From: Candidatus Hydrogenedens sp.
GTDB lineage: Bacteria; Hydrogenedentota; Hydrogenedentia; Hydrogenedentales; Hydrogenedentaceae
NCBI GenBank assembly: GCA_035378955.1
Contig: DAOSUS010000019.1
Location: 1-55,496, forward strand
DNA: 55,496 nt
Direction: 5' to 3'
A program made the position numbers and the translations under genes. Positions within the stretch are counted from its first letter, which is position 1. Every line of letters starts with the position of its first letter. Of the stretch, positions 27,991 through 37,600 are shown in pieces. The notes under the pieces are model-generated. The model searched no databases and was not told the DNA's origin. It worked only from the letters and a program-made list of their open reading frames with translations.

Positions 27991-28073
27991 TATTATATAC
28001 ACCTTACCATATCTAAACTCTTGCTGAACTCTATCCGCTCAAACTTAAACCTATACACCACTAATCCATAATG

Positions 28074-28181
28074 TGGAGACGAATAAACATTCGTCTCAAT
28101 ATCTTTATGTAAATATCACCGCCTAATGGTCTCGAGTTTCAAATTGAAATTCCGTGGAGACGAATAATTATTCGTCTCTAC
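28074..28181. repeat. Pair of GTGGAGACGAAT inverted repeats
   Basis: At 28074-28097 and 28154-28181 the phrase GTGGAGACGAAT is followed by its complement ATTCGTCTC. The second copy is a near-perfect 28-base palindrome. The copies are about 80 bases apart. They look like REP or short palindromic dispersed elements; no transposase is nearby. Confidence 0.6.
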
Positions 28182-28478
28182 TTTACTAACATCAACAGCC
28201 GTCCATAAGTAAGTCGGGTTTTTTCCAGAACACTGCCTCGTATTGGCGACTATTTCCGACAACAGATAGAACACTTATGAATACATCTCCTTATCCAGCC
28301 AACCTGTTCGGAGGAGCAAAAAGGGTAGGTGGTATAAGTTTTAAGCAATCCCAAGGCTTGCAGGTACCGGCAGATTCTTCATCATCGGCTATCTTCTTGG
28401 CTACTTCCATAATCTCCATGCTTGTTCGATTTTTTTTGAATCTTCATTCAGAATTTTTGAAGATTGCATTTGAGGGAA

Positions 28479-29408
28479 CTATTTCATTAAGCCTCGAAGG
28501 AAGTAGCCTAAGGTTCCACATAAGAAACCGTAAATGAGAAGGAATAGGAGTTTTAAAATTTTTCCGCTATGTTTTCGCCAAAATAATCGAGTTTTTAAGA
28601 ATAATTGTTGAAAGATTTTGGGTTCAATAATGGTAACGATTGCTGTGATGTTATCTTTACCACCATTTTCATTTGCGAGATTAACCAGTTTTTGAGCAAT
28701 TTCCCCCGCTGTGCCTCCTTTACGGATAATTTCAAGGATTTGTTCGTCTGGGACCATATTGGTTAATCCGTCTGTGCAAAGTAGTAAAATATCACCTGAG
28801 ACGGGGTGCCAGCGATATACATCTACCTCAATATCTGCATGTGTGCCGATACAACGGGTTACCACATGTTTTCGGGTATCTTTTTCCGCTTCGGAACGGG
28901 ACATAAGTCCCTGTTTTACCTGTTCATCTATCCATGAATGGTCTTCAGTGTATTCTAAAATTTCGCCATTGCGGATATGATAGGCACGGGAATCTCCAAC
29001 ATTGGCAATATAAATTTTCCCGGGGATAATAATTGCAGCCAGAGCCGTAGTTCCCATAGGTCTGCTGCCTTTTACTAAATCTTTATTAGTTTTGTATATG
29101 CTTTCATTGGCTTTTTGAAATGCATCACGGAGTAGCGGTAGAGGTCCTTCATCTCTTAAATCTTTAACCTCATCATTTTTATTTTCCTGCCACGGTTCTT
29201 GTTTGAGTATATCCTTGATTAGCGACACAGCTAATTTACTTGCAACATCACCTGCGATGTGTCCTCCCAAGCCATCAGCCACAATCAAAAGAGCCCCGTC
29301 TTCAAATAATTTTATATCTGTGGATTCTGTTCGGAAGATACCGAAGAAGTCCTCATTTTTTTCTTTTTTGCGTCCCTTGTCGGAAAGTCCTGCGATATCT
29401 AATTTCAT
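28479..29408 (-). CDS. PP2C-family Ser/Thr phosphatase with C-terminal membrane anchor
   Basis: The 309-residue protein is a bacterial PPM/PP2C phosphatase that removes phosphate from Ser/Thr residues using Mn2+/Mg2+. It shows GLSDKGRKKEKNEDFFG, VADGLGGHIAGDVAS (Asp45 metal ligand), IANVGDSRAYHIRNG, LLLCTDGLTNMV and GKDNITAIV. A C-terminal hydrophobic helix (ILKLLFLLIYGFLCGTLGYFL) probably tethers it to the membrane. No partner kinase gene lies in the window. AAAGGT upstream is a modest ribosome binding site. It is divergent from the DUF6600-like gene. Confidence 0.92.
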   Translation of the reverse strand: MKLDIAGLSDKGRKKEKNEDFFGIFRTESTDIKLFEDGALLIVADGLGGHIAGDVASKLAVSLIKDILKQEPWQENKNDEVKDLRDEGPLPLLRDAFQKANESIYKTNKDLVKGSRPMGTTALAAIIIPGKIYIANVGDSRAYHIRNGEILEYTEDHSWIDEQVKQGLMSRSEAEKDTRKHVVTRCIGTHADIEVDVYRWHPVSGDILLLCTDGLTNMVPDEQILEIIRKGGTAGEIAQKLVNLANENGGKDNITAIVTIIEPKIFQQLFLKTRLFWRKHSGKILKLLFLLIYGFLCGTLGYFLRGLMK

Positions 29409-29454
29409 TTCAAAACGACCTTTATCACGAATTACATCTTATCGTATTCAATAA

Positions 29455-29463
29455 TGGTAAAAT
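29455..29463 (+). promoter_or_regulatory. Putative extended -10 element
   Basis: TGGTAAAAT matches the extended -10 pattern TGnTAAAAT, and the surrounding TGGTAAAATAAT repeats the string at 17926. It lies about 195 bases before the DUF6600-like gene, so the link is tentative. The rest of 29409-29657 is AT-rich without a gene. Confidence 0.25.
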
Positions 29464-29657
29464 AATGATAATACAACCACTTATATTTTTGGAAATTATC
29501 TTTTTGTCTAAGTAATTTTGCAAGAGGAATTTTCGATTAAGAGTTAGAATTATACATCAGTTTAAGTGAATATTCGCAATTTATATTTCGTCTTTTATAA
29601 ATGGATAAATAGATTGAAAATTGAATATGTAATTATGACCTTAGAAAGGGTAAATAT

Positions 29658-32207
29658 ATGAAATATTTTAAGATACCAGAATTTTATGCCATAGTTATTC
29701 TGAATATGGCACTTGCATCTACGATTTGTGTATTTGCAGACACAGAATTTCCTCTACATGGACGCGTAAGTTATGATGCGGAGAGCACCCTTATTAGAGG
29801 AATGGATGATGAGGATTGGAGCCGTGCAACATTAAATACACTTGTGCTAACAGGGGATACTTTGTGGGTGGATAAAGGAGGAAGCACAGAAATTGAATTT
29901 CCAGAGGGTGTTTTCTTCCGTATGGCAGATGCCTCTAAAGCGAAAATAGTCCAGATTTCACCGGAATTATCTATCTATGGGATAACAGGCTCTTTTTATA
30001 TTGAACGAGTGCTTCGTAGTTCTGGAACGGTTTCTCTTACTTCCCCCTCATGTAAGATTACTTTTGACCCGGATACCTGTGTTCGCATAGATATTGGGGA
30101 AAGTGGGACAACACGAGTTTCTACGCGTTGGGGAAAAGCCTATGTAACAACAGAGCGCGGGGGGAATGAAGTTGTTAGTAGTGGCAAACAATGCTGGGTT
30201 GATGTTGGATATCTACCTTCTGAAGTTGTTTCATTTGCGACAACCGAGATGGATTCCTTTGACCGATGGAATCAAGGGCGGTCAGAATTGCTCTCTGCTC
30301 CTGTGAAAACACCTCCAAAATATGTAGAAGTTACAAGTCGTACAATTGGATATACGGAATTATCCGATTGTGGAGACTGGGTGCTTATTGATGAACGATA
30401 CTACTGGAGACCAACGGTTGTTGTCGATTATGTTCCGTATCGCACAGGATATTGGACTTATGTCCCTGCGATAGGTTCGGTTTGGGTAGAGACCTATCCT
30501 TTTGGGTATATTACGACGCATTATGGTCGCTGGGTCTATTATGATAGTTATGGCTGGGTCTGGGGATATGACCCGGTATGGAGCCCTGCATGGGTGGCTA
30601 CCGTTCGTTGTGGTGATTATTTTGTGTGGACACCCGTAGATTTCTATTGCCGTCCGGTTCGTGTCTCTACAGGGGTTAGTTTTACTGTGGGTGGCTTAAA
30701 CTTTTATGTAGGTGCTTGTTCCTATGTTCCGGCTACTTATGTTTATACCTCGCCTTACTATATTGCACCGGTTGCCCCCACCGTTGTTAATTACATTATT
30801 ACCAATCCGACAAATGTTTATATCTGGAATATAGAACGGTATCCTTCTCCAAGAGTGCGCATCCCATATCAAAATTCCATGCCGATGGTGCGTGATTATA
30901 ATCCGCCGCGAACAATTCGAGGAATTTCTAACTATAACAATTCGGGAATGCTTGCACGAGCCCGTGTAGATGAATTAGAGAGTTATTTTGCACGGAGAAC
31001 TTCAACACAAGGTTTTCGGGGTCAAACGGAAATGCCCCCTTCTGTTATGCGAACGGCAATGTTGAATGAGCGTTCCAATTCTTTCCGTGAGATAAGACTA
31101 AACAATACCTCTCCAAGGGCGACAGCAATTCGCTTTGACAACGAAGGTTTTTCTCCAAGAGATTCTTCTATTGACCGCAGTTCAATTCGTGGTAAAAAAA
31201 GTGATACCGGATTTACGCGTGCTATAGAGAGAAATACACAGATACGGTCTAACCATGAAAGTGGAGATTTTTCTGTCCGAAGTGCTGATGTTAGAAATAC
31301 ACTTCGTTCGGAATCATCTCCGACAAGAGTTGTAAATACACCTATAGTTAACAGAGAGATAAGAAACTCCTTGTCAGGGACATCGAATCGTTCAGAAGGT
31401 ATATCCCGCAAAGGAATTGAATCGCCCTCTTTTTCAAGATTAGATATGGATGGAGAACGAAAACCCCGTGATTACAATCCATCCGGTAGCGGTTCCTCTT
31501 CAGGCCCTACCCGAACAACCCCTCGAAACGATTCGGGCTCGGGGACAACGAATCGCGATAGAGACAATACTACACCGCGTTCCACCCCCACAGACCGTAG
31601 CAATCCAGGTAATCGCGGAAATACGAGAGGTTCTGGTTTAAATTGGGATAATATCAAACAGACACCTTCGGACAGGTATACTTTTGGCTCTGTAAGAGCC
31701 CGAGAAGAAACTCCTCAACGCACATCGGTTCCCGACTTTCAAATTCGTTCAACGGATAGTAATAGAGGAGCACATACCTTTTCAACGAGGTCTATGAATG
31801 AAGCCAGTGTAAATATACCCCATGAGAGGTCGTCTGTTCGTGAAAACTCCGGTATTTCTGTTCGAACACTTCCTCCGCAGAAGTATACTTCTACTTCTAT
31901 TCCTGATACTCCAAGAGAAAATACATCTCTTTTCGGGTCAAGGAATACAAGTAATAACACAAGTTTTTCTGTCCCATCATTTAATAGAGGCAATTCGAGT
32001 ACATCGAGGTCCTCTATAAGTTCACCTCCATCCCGTCCTATGACAATAGATGTCCCACGAGTGGAACGCAATTCTGCTCCGTCGAGTTTTTCAGTCCCCA
32101 AAATAGATACACCTTCCTTTGCTACGCCAAGTACACCTTCTTTTCAAAGACAATCGCCAGGATTTTCAACGGGCAGGTCGTCTATAGGTGGCAGAGGGAT
32201 ACGGTAA
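29658..32207 (+). CDS. Exported FecR/DUF6600-like protein with Ser/Arg-rich tail
   Basis: The 849-residue protein has a signal peptide (ILNMALASTICVFA) and an N-terminal FecR-like beta-domain (about 35-190; LNTLVLTGDTLWVDKGG, EIEFPEGVFFRMADAS). A Trp/Tyr-rich region of the DUF6600 type follows (about 235-370; YVPYRTGYWTYVPAIGSVWV, HYGRWVYYDSYGWVWGYDPV). The last 450 residues are low-complexity, rich in Ser, Arg, Thr, Asn and Pro, and probably unstructured. GAAAGGG precedes the ATG. It lies 32 bases before a lipoprotein gene and is probably co-transcribed. The role is unknown; a cell-surface sensor or structural protein is possible. Confidence 0.75.
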   Translation: MKYFKIPEFYAIVILNMALASTICVFADTEFPLHGRVSYDAESTLIRGMDDEDWSRATLNTLVLTGDTLWVDKGGSTEIEFPEGVFFRMADASKAKIVQISPELSIYGITGSFYIERVLRSSGTVSLTSPSCKITFDPDTCVRIDIGESGTTRVSTRWGKAYVTTERGGNEVVSSGKQCWVDVGYLPSEVVSFATTEMDSFDRWNQGRSELLSAPVKTPPKYVEVTSRTIGYTELSDCGDWVLIDERYYWRPTVVVDYVPYRTGYWTYVPAIGSVWVETYPFGYITTHYGRWVYYDSYGWVWGYDPVWSPAWVATVRCGDYFVWTPVDFYCRPVRVSTGVSFTVGGLNFYVGACSYVPATYVYTSPYYIAPVAPTVVNYIITNPTNVYIWNIERYPSPRVRIPYQNSMPMVRDYNPPRTIRGISNYNNSGMLARARVDELESYFARRTSTQGFRGQTEMPPSVMRTAMLNERSNSFREIRLNNTSPRATAIRFDNEGFSPRDSSIDRSSIRGKKSDTGFTRAIERNTQIRSNHESGDFSVRSADVRNTLRSESSPTRVVNTPIVNREIRNSLSGTSNRSEGISRKGIESPSFSRLDMDGERKPRDYNPSGSGSSSGPTRTTPRNDSGSGTTNRDRDNTTPRSTPTDRSNPGNRGNTRGSGLNWDNIKQTPSDRYTFGSVRAREETPQRTSVPDFQIRSTDSNRGAHTFSTRSMNEASVNIPHERSSVRENSGISVRTLPPQKYTSTSIPDTPRENTSLFGSRNTSNNTSFSVPSFNRGNSSTSRSSISSPPSRPMTIDVPRVERNSAPSSFSVPKIDTPSFATPSTPSFQRQSPGFSTGRSSIGGRGIR

Positions 32208-32239
32208 GAATTAAAAACAACCATGATAAGGAATGTATT

Positions 32240-33094
32240 ATGAAACAGCAGACTAAAAAAGACAAGAAGATGGGATTGTATTTAGGGATATTACCTTTTA
32301 TTCTTATCGCATTCACAGGTTGTCCCATTATTATCGATGAAGCAGAATATGAACGCGGTTTTAATGATGGTTTTGCTCAGGATGATTATTATTGGGCAGG
32401 TTTTTTTGATAGTTATGATACCATCAATGGTGGAACGATTTATTATCAGGGCGATAAAATCCCGCAGGTAGAAAGCCCCGCTTATGACGCAGGTTATTAT
32501 GATGGTCTATGGTTTGCTTACAATGATGGTTACTTTGTGGAATACGACTACGCTTTTACTATCGGTTTTAGTGAAGGTTATGATTGTGCCTACCAGTCCG
32601 GCTGGCAAACATTTCTCGCAACTGATAAGCATGTGGAATGGTTAGACGGTGGTTTTTCTGACGGATATAATGATGGCTTCTCCGAAGGAAGGGTATTTGG
32701 TGCGTATGATTATTATAATGGACTTCCTTTTGATTGGTTGGACGCCATGATAGATTATCGCAGTGGGACAGATTTATCTATGGCGGGTGTTGCTACTGGA
32801 GACAATGGTCCCGTAATTCTATATGAATGGGGAACAGACCCGAAAACACTTTTGAAATCAAAGAGGAATGTAGATGTTGTGGGTCGTTCCATCCGTTTCA
32901 CAGCCAAAGATAAAAATTCTAATGCAAAATTTTCTCCACCGGATATAAGTTATAGACCGATGATTCCCGATGCCGAAAAAGAATACAACATCAAGCCTGC
33001 TACCTCTCCCCGATATGCTGTAAAACCCCTTACACTCACTTCAACATGGCTTGAACGGATTAATCAATACCGATCTGCTCTTGGGCAAAAATAA
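32240..33094 (+). CDS. Lipoprotein with glycine/aromatic repeat (GF-DG-F type)
   Basis: The 284-residue protein has a lipobox (LIAFTGC, Cys28). The mature N-terminal half is built from short units: RGFNDGFAQDD, YDAGYYDGLWFAYNDGYF, FTIGFSEGYDCAYQSGW and GFSDGYNDGFSEGRVFGAYDYYNG. Similar G-x-x-D-G repeats occur in poorly characterised bacterial lipoproteins. The C-terminal third is basic and probably less ordered. AAGGA lies seven bases before the ATG. It follows the DUF6600-like gene closely and converges on gltD with 8 bases between stops. The function is unknown. Confidence 0.72.
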   Translation: MKQQTKKDKKMGLYLGILPFILIAFTGCPIIIDEAEYERGFNDGFAQDDYYWAGFFDSYDTINGGTIYYQGDKIPQVESPAYDAGYYDGLWFAYNDGYFVEYDYAFTIGFSEGYDCAYQSGWQTFLATDKHVEWLDGGFSDGYNDGFSEGRVFGAYDYYNGLPFDWLDAMIDYRSGTDLSMAGVATGDNGPVILYEWGTDPKTLLKSKRNVDVVGRSIRFTAKDKNSNAKFSPPDISYRPMIPDAEKEYNIKPATSPRYAVKPLTLTSTWLERINQYRSALGQK

Positions 33095-33102
33095 CAAGGC
33101 TG

Positions 33103-34593
33103 TTATCTCTGACAGGAATAGCCCCAAGAATTTTTAGCATGCAGATATGTCCTACCCATGAGGTATTCGTCTATGCAACGAGCCGATTCCCTTCCTTCGG
33201 AAATTGCCCAAACAACAAGGGATTGTCCTCTACGAGCATCGCCTGCGGAGAAAAAGCCACGCCGTGTGGTCATGTATTTGTTGTCTGTCTTAATCGCTTT
33301 TCCAAAACGAGTGGTATAAAGTTCAATCCCCAATTTTTCCACAAACAGGTCGGATTCCGGTGCGACAAAACCCATTGCCAGCAGCACCAGTTCGCAGGGC
33401 AATTTCATGTCTGAACCGGGAATTTCCCGAAACCGTTTTTGTCCATTTTCATCGGTATACCATTCTACACGAACCAAATGAATGGCTTTCACATAACCGC
33501 GTTCATCGCCTTCAAATGCTTTTGTAGAAACGCTGAATAATCGTTCGCCTCCTTCTTCATGACTGGACGATGTTCGAAGTATCATAGGCCATTGAGGCCA
33601 GAGATTATCTCCTGTTCGTTCTAAAGGAGGACGGGGTAAAAGTTCCAGATTTACAACAGATTTACAACCCTGTCGAATACTTGTCCCAATACAATCGGAA
33701 CCTGTATCGCCACCTCCAATTACAATGACATTTTTATTTGTGGCTAATATTTCTTTCCCATCTATCTTTTTACCCAATACCCTTCGTGTGCTTTGTGTAA
33801 GAAATTCTAACGCGGTATGAATACCTGCGAGGGAAGAGCCCGGTATATTCATGCTAGTAAAAGTTCGAGCGATGGTAGAGCCTATTGTAAATAAAACGGC
33901 ATCATATTCTAATAATTGTTCTACAGGTATGTTTTTCCCCACTTCCGAAGAACAATGAAAAGTTACCCCTTCATCTATGATTTGATTAATTCTTCTCCAA
34001 ACGACGGATTTATCTAATTTAAATCCGGGAATTCCATACATCAGTAAACCACCGGGTTCATCGGCTCTTTCAAATACATCTACATAATGACCGGCTCGAT
34101 TAAGTTGCTGGGCAGCAGCAAGACCACTGGGACCCGAACCTATTATAGCAACTCGTTTTCCGGTGCGATGTTCCGGTGGTTCTGGTTTAATCCATCCTTC
34201 ACGCCATCCGCGTTCTGCAATTTCATATTCAATTTGCTCAATGGTTACAGGAGGTTCATTAATCCCTAAAACACAGGATGCCTCACAAGGAGCCGGACAG
34301 ACCCTTCCTGTAAATTCAGGAAAATTGTTTGTAGAATGCAGCACTTCCAGTGCCTGTTTCCAATCGGCATCCTTTACAAGGTCATTAAAATCAGGAATTT
34401 GATTTCCTAATGGACAACCATGATGACAAAACGGGACACCACAGTTCATACAGCGATATGCCTGCTGTCGAATTTTTTCTTCCGGCAGGGAATGGTGGAA
34501 TTCACAGAAATGCTTTATCCGTTCCTGGGGAGGGTCTTCCGAACCTAATTCCCTTTTATAAACCATGAAGCCTTTTGATTTTTCAGGGAACAT
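33103..34593 (-). CDS. gltD: Glutamate synthase small subunit
   Basis: GltD feeds electrons from NAD(P)H into the GltB subunit. The 496-residue protein has N-terminal cysteine clusters for two [4Fe-4S] centres (CMNCGVPFCHHGCPLGNQIP and CPAPCEASCVLG). It has the FAD motif IGSGPSGLAAAQQL and the NAD(P) motif IGGGDTGSDCIG, and ends with SAGDARRGQSLVVWAISEGR. It starts 12 bases after gltB, with GGAG upstream. Together they make glutamate from glutamine and 2-oxoglutarate. The identity is firm. Confidence 0.97.
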   Translation of the reverse strand: MFPEKSKGFMVYKRELGSEDPPQERIKHFCEFHHSLPEEKIRQQAYRCMNCGVPFCHHGCPLGNQIPDFNDLVKDADWKQALEVLHSTNNFPEFTGRVCPAPCEASCVLGINEPPVTIEQIEYEIAERGWREGWIKPEPPEHRTGKRVAIIGSGPSGLAAAQQLNRAGHYVDVFERADEPGGLLMYGIPGFKLDKSVVWRRINQIIDEGVTFHCSSEVGKNIPVEQLLEYDAVLFTIGSTIARTFTSMNIPGSSLAGIHTALEFLTQSTRRVLGKKIDGKEILATNKNVIVIGGGDTGSDCIGTSIRQGCKSVVNLELLPRPPLERTGDNLWPQWPMILRTSSSHEEGGERLFSVSTKAFEGDERGYVKAIHLVRVEWYTDENGQKRFREIPGSDMKLPCELVLLAMGFVAPESDLFVEKLGIELYTTRFGKAIKTDNKYMTTRRGFFSAGDARRGQSLVVWAISEGRESARCIDEYLMGRTYLHAKNSWGYSCQR

Positions 34594-34605
34594 AAAAATT
34601 CTCCA

Positions 34606-37600
34606 TTAACCTGTTTTTAATAGAGGTACTTCTTGTTGATTGTTCATTTCTTTTAATGCTCGTGCGTAATCTTTAGGCATAACTCGAATAAAATGTTCAA
34701 GTTCTTTGTCCCAGTTTGCGAGAATTTTATATGCGATTGGGCTTTTTGTATATTTCAAATGTCGTTCTAACAAATACCGAAGTTCCGGTATGCTTTTTTC
34801 ATGCAGAGGTTTAAGTTCTACTGTTTGTAAATTGCACTTTATCTCAAACTCGTTATCAGGGTCATAAACAAACGCAATACCGCCGGTCATTCCTGCGGAG
34901 AAATTGCGACCTGTTTTTCCTAATATAACAGCCCTACCTCCTGTCATATACTCACAGCCATGGTCGCCTACCCCTTCTACGACAGCCCATGCCCCTGAAT
35001 TGCGAACACAGAAACGTTCTCCAGCCACCCCACGAAAATACACTTCACCCCTGGTAGCACCGTATAAAGCAACATTTCCCACTACAATGTTTTCCTCAGG
35101 AATAACGGGACTTTCAGGAGGCGGTGTCACTATGATTTTTCCACCGGATAAGCCTTTACCGATATAATCATTGGCTTCACCTATCAGGTTTAAAGTAACT
35201 CCTTGAATGATAAATGCTCCAAAACTCTGTCCGGCTACGCCATAGCAATCAATCCAGACGGTATCTTCAGGAAGATGACCTGTATACATTCCTAAACGAT
35301 GTCGTCGAGTGAGTTCGCTTGAAAGAATAGTCCCTACGGTTCTATGTATATTCCTAACCGAAATCGAAAAACGAACGGGTTCTTTTCGTTCTAAAGCAGG
35401 TTTGGCTTTTTCTAATAATAGATTGTCAAGGGCTTTTTCTAATCCATGGTCTTGTTTTTTGCTGCAGTATAATGTTGTGCCTTCCCACGGTTGGGCTTTT
35501 GCCAAAACTGCAGATAAATCTACCTTTTGGGCTTTCCAGTGGTTTGGATTTGGGTCATACTCTAAAAAGTCACTTCGCCCTATCATATCGTTGAATTTAC
35601 GGAAACCTAATTCCGCCATTATCCGCCGTACCTCTTCGGCTACAAAGAAGAAATAATTCACCACATATTCCGGCTTTCCTTCAAATTTCTTGCGTAATTC
35701 CGGGTCTTGTGTTGCGATACCAACCGGGCAGGTATTGCTATGGCACTTTCGCATCATTATACATCCACTTACAATCAAAGGTGCCGTTGCAAAGCCGAAT
35801 TCGTCAGCCCCTAATAATGCTCCGATAACTACATCTCTACCTGTTTTGAGTTGCCCATCTACCTGCACTGTAATACGGTCTCGCAGGTTATTTTTAACAA
35901 GGACTTGATGGGTTTCTGATAACCCCAATTCCCAGGGTAACCCAGCATGTTTGATTGAACTTAATGGGGAAGCACCTGTTCCTCCATCATGTCCACTGAT
36001 AAGGACTAAATCGGCTTTCCCTTTGGATACACCCGCGGCGATTGTCCCTACACCTACTTCGGATACTAATTTCACGGAGACTTTTGCATAAATATTTGAG
36101 TTTTTTAAGTCGTATATCAATTGTGCCAGGTCTTCTATGGAGTAAATATCGTGATGAGGAGGAGGGGAGATAAGTTCCACACCCGGTGTTGAGTATCGAA
36201 CTTTGGCAATGTGTTCATATACTTTATGCCCCGGTAATTGTCCCCCTTCTCCCGGTTTGGCACCTTGAGCCATTTTAATTTGCAGTTCATCAGCATTGAC
36301 AAGATATTCGTTAGTTACTCCAAACCTTCCGGAGGCTACTTGTTTAATGGCACTGCGTTTGCTATCGCCATTAGGTTCCGTGATAAATCGTTTTGGGTCT
36401 TCTCCCCCTTCTCCTGTATTACTTCTTCCACCAATACGATTCATAGCAATAGCGAGATTTTCATGGGCTTCTTGACTAATAGAACCGTAAGACATGGCTC
36501 CTGTGCAAAACCGTTTTACAATCTCTGAAGCGGGTTCAACTTCTTCCAGCGGTATTGGATTTCCTTTCTTAAATTTGAGAAGTCCACGAAGTGTTGCAAA
36601 AGTCCGATTGCGATTATTAACCTCTTCGGCAAATTGCTGGTATTTCTGCCAGCTGTTTAATCGGGTTGCATGCTGAATAAGAGCGATGGTTTCCGGATTC
36701 CATTGGTGAAATTCCCCCCGCTGACGCCAACGATAAGCCCCACCAATGTCCAATTCATTTTCACGATATTTTAATGGATTATAAGCCATTTCATGACGCG
36801 CTAAAGTTTCCTTGGCTATGTCTTCAAAGCCCAATCCTCCTATGCGTGATGGTGTGCCTGTAAAACAACGGTCAATTACTTCCTGACCTAAACCTAATGC
36901 TTCAAAAATCTGGGCACATCGGTAACTTTGCAGGGTAGAGATTCCCATTTTAGACATGGTTTTTAATAGCCCTTTTTCAATGGCTTTAATATATTTTTTA
37001 TGGGCTTTACCAGGATATTCTTCTATAATTTTTCCTTTCTCAACACCTTCTGAAATGGTTTCAAATGCAAGGTAGGGATTAATAGCCCCGGCTCCATATC
37101 CACATAGCAGGGCAAAATGCATAACTTCACGAGGTTCCCCGCTCTCAACAACAATTCCACAGCGGGTTCGTTTGTGAACACGAACAAGATGATGATGAAC
37201 AGCACCTGTGGCTAATAAACTGGGTAAAGGTGCATGATGAAGCCCAGCTCCACGGTCGGAAAGAATCAAAATAGTGGCTCCATTATCCACATGCTTTTCT
37301 GCTTCTTTGCAAATTCTATCTATGGCGTTTAAGAAGCCTTGAATACCTTCTTTTACTGAGAATAATGTGCTGATAGGTTCCGCACGATGTCCCTTTTTCT
37401 TCAAATTGCGAATGTAAGTTACCTGAGCATTGGTGAGAATAGGGGAATGTAGATGTATCATCTGACAATCTTCAGGGGTTTCATCTAAAAGATTATATTC
37501 CCGTCCGATATCCGTTTCGAGAGACATTACAATCTCTTCCCGTATAGGGTCTAAGGGAGGATTGGTAACCTGTGCAAACAATTGTTTGAAATAGTTAAAT

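Larger units (their letters stand above)
27583..28478. other. Repeat-rich intergenic island (896 bases)
   Basis: No convincing gene lies here. It holds two 49-base direct repeats plus a weaker third start (27745 onward), a strong terminator hairpin and two GGAGACGAAT inverted repeats. Near 28291-28469 on the minus strand are two short open stretches in different frames. The high repeat density, unlike any other spacer in the window, suggests decayed mobile or duplicated material. Confidence 0.6.

Noticed and set aside
28277..28537. 86-residue plus-strand ORF overlapping the end of the PP2C gene
   Set aside because: It overlaps the phosphatase 3' end, has a weak start context and resembles no known family.
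31022..32101. Minus-strand ORFs inside the DUF6600-like gene tail
   Set aside because: They are shadows of a low-complexity Ser/Arg-rich coding region on the plus strand, where the signal peptide and domains lie.
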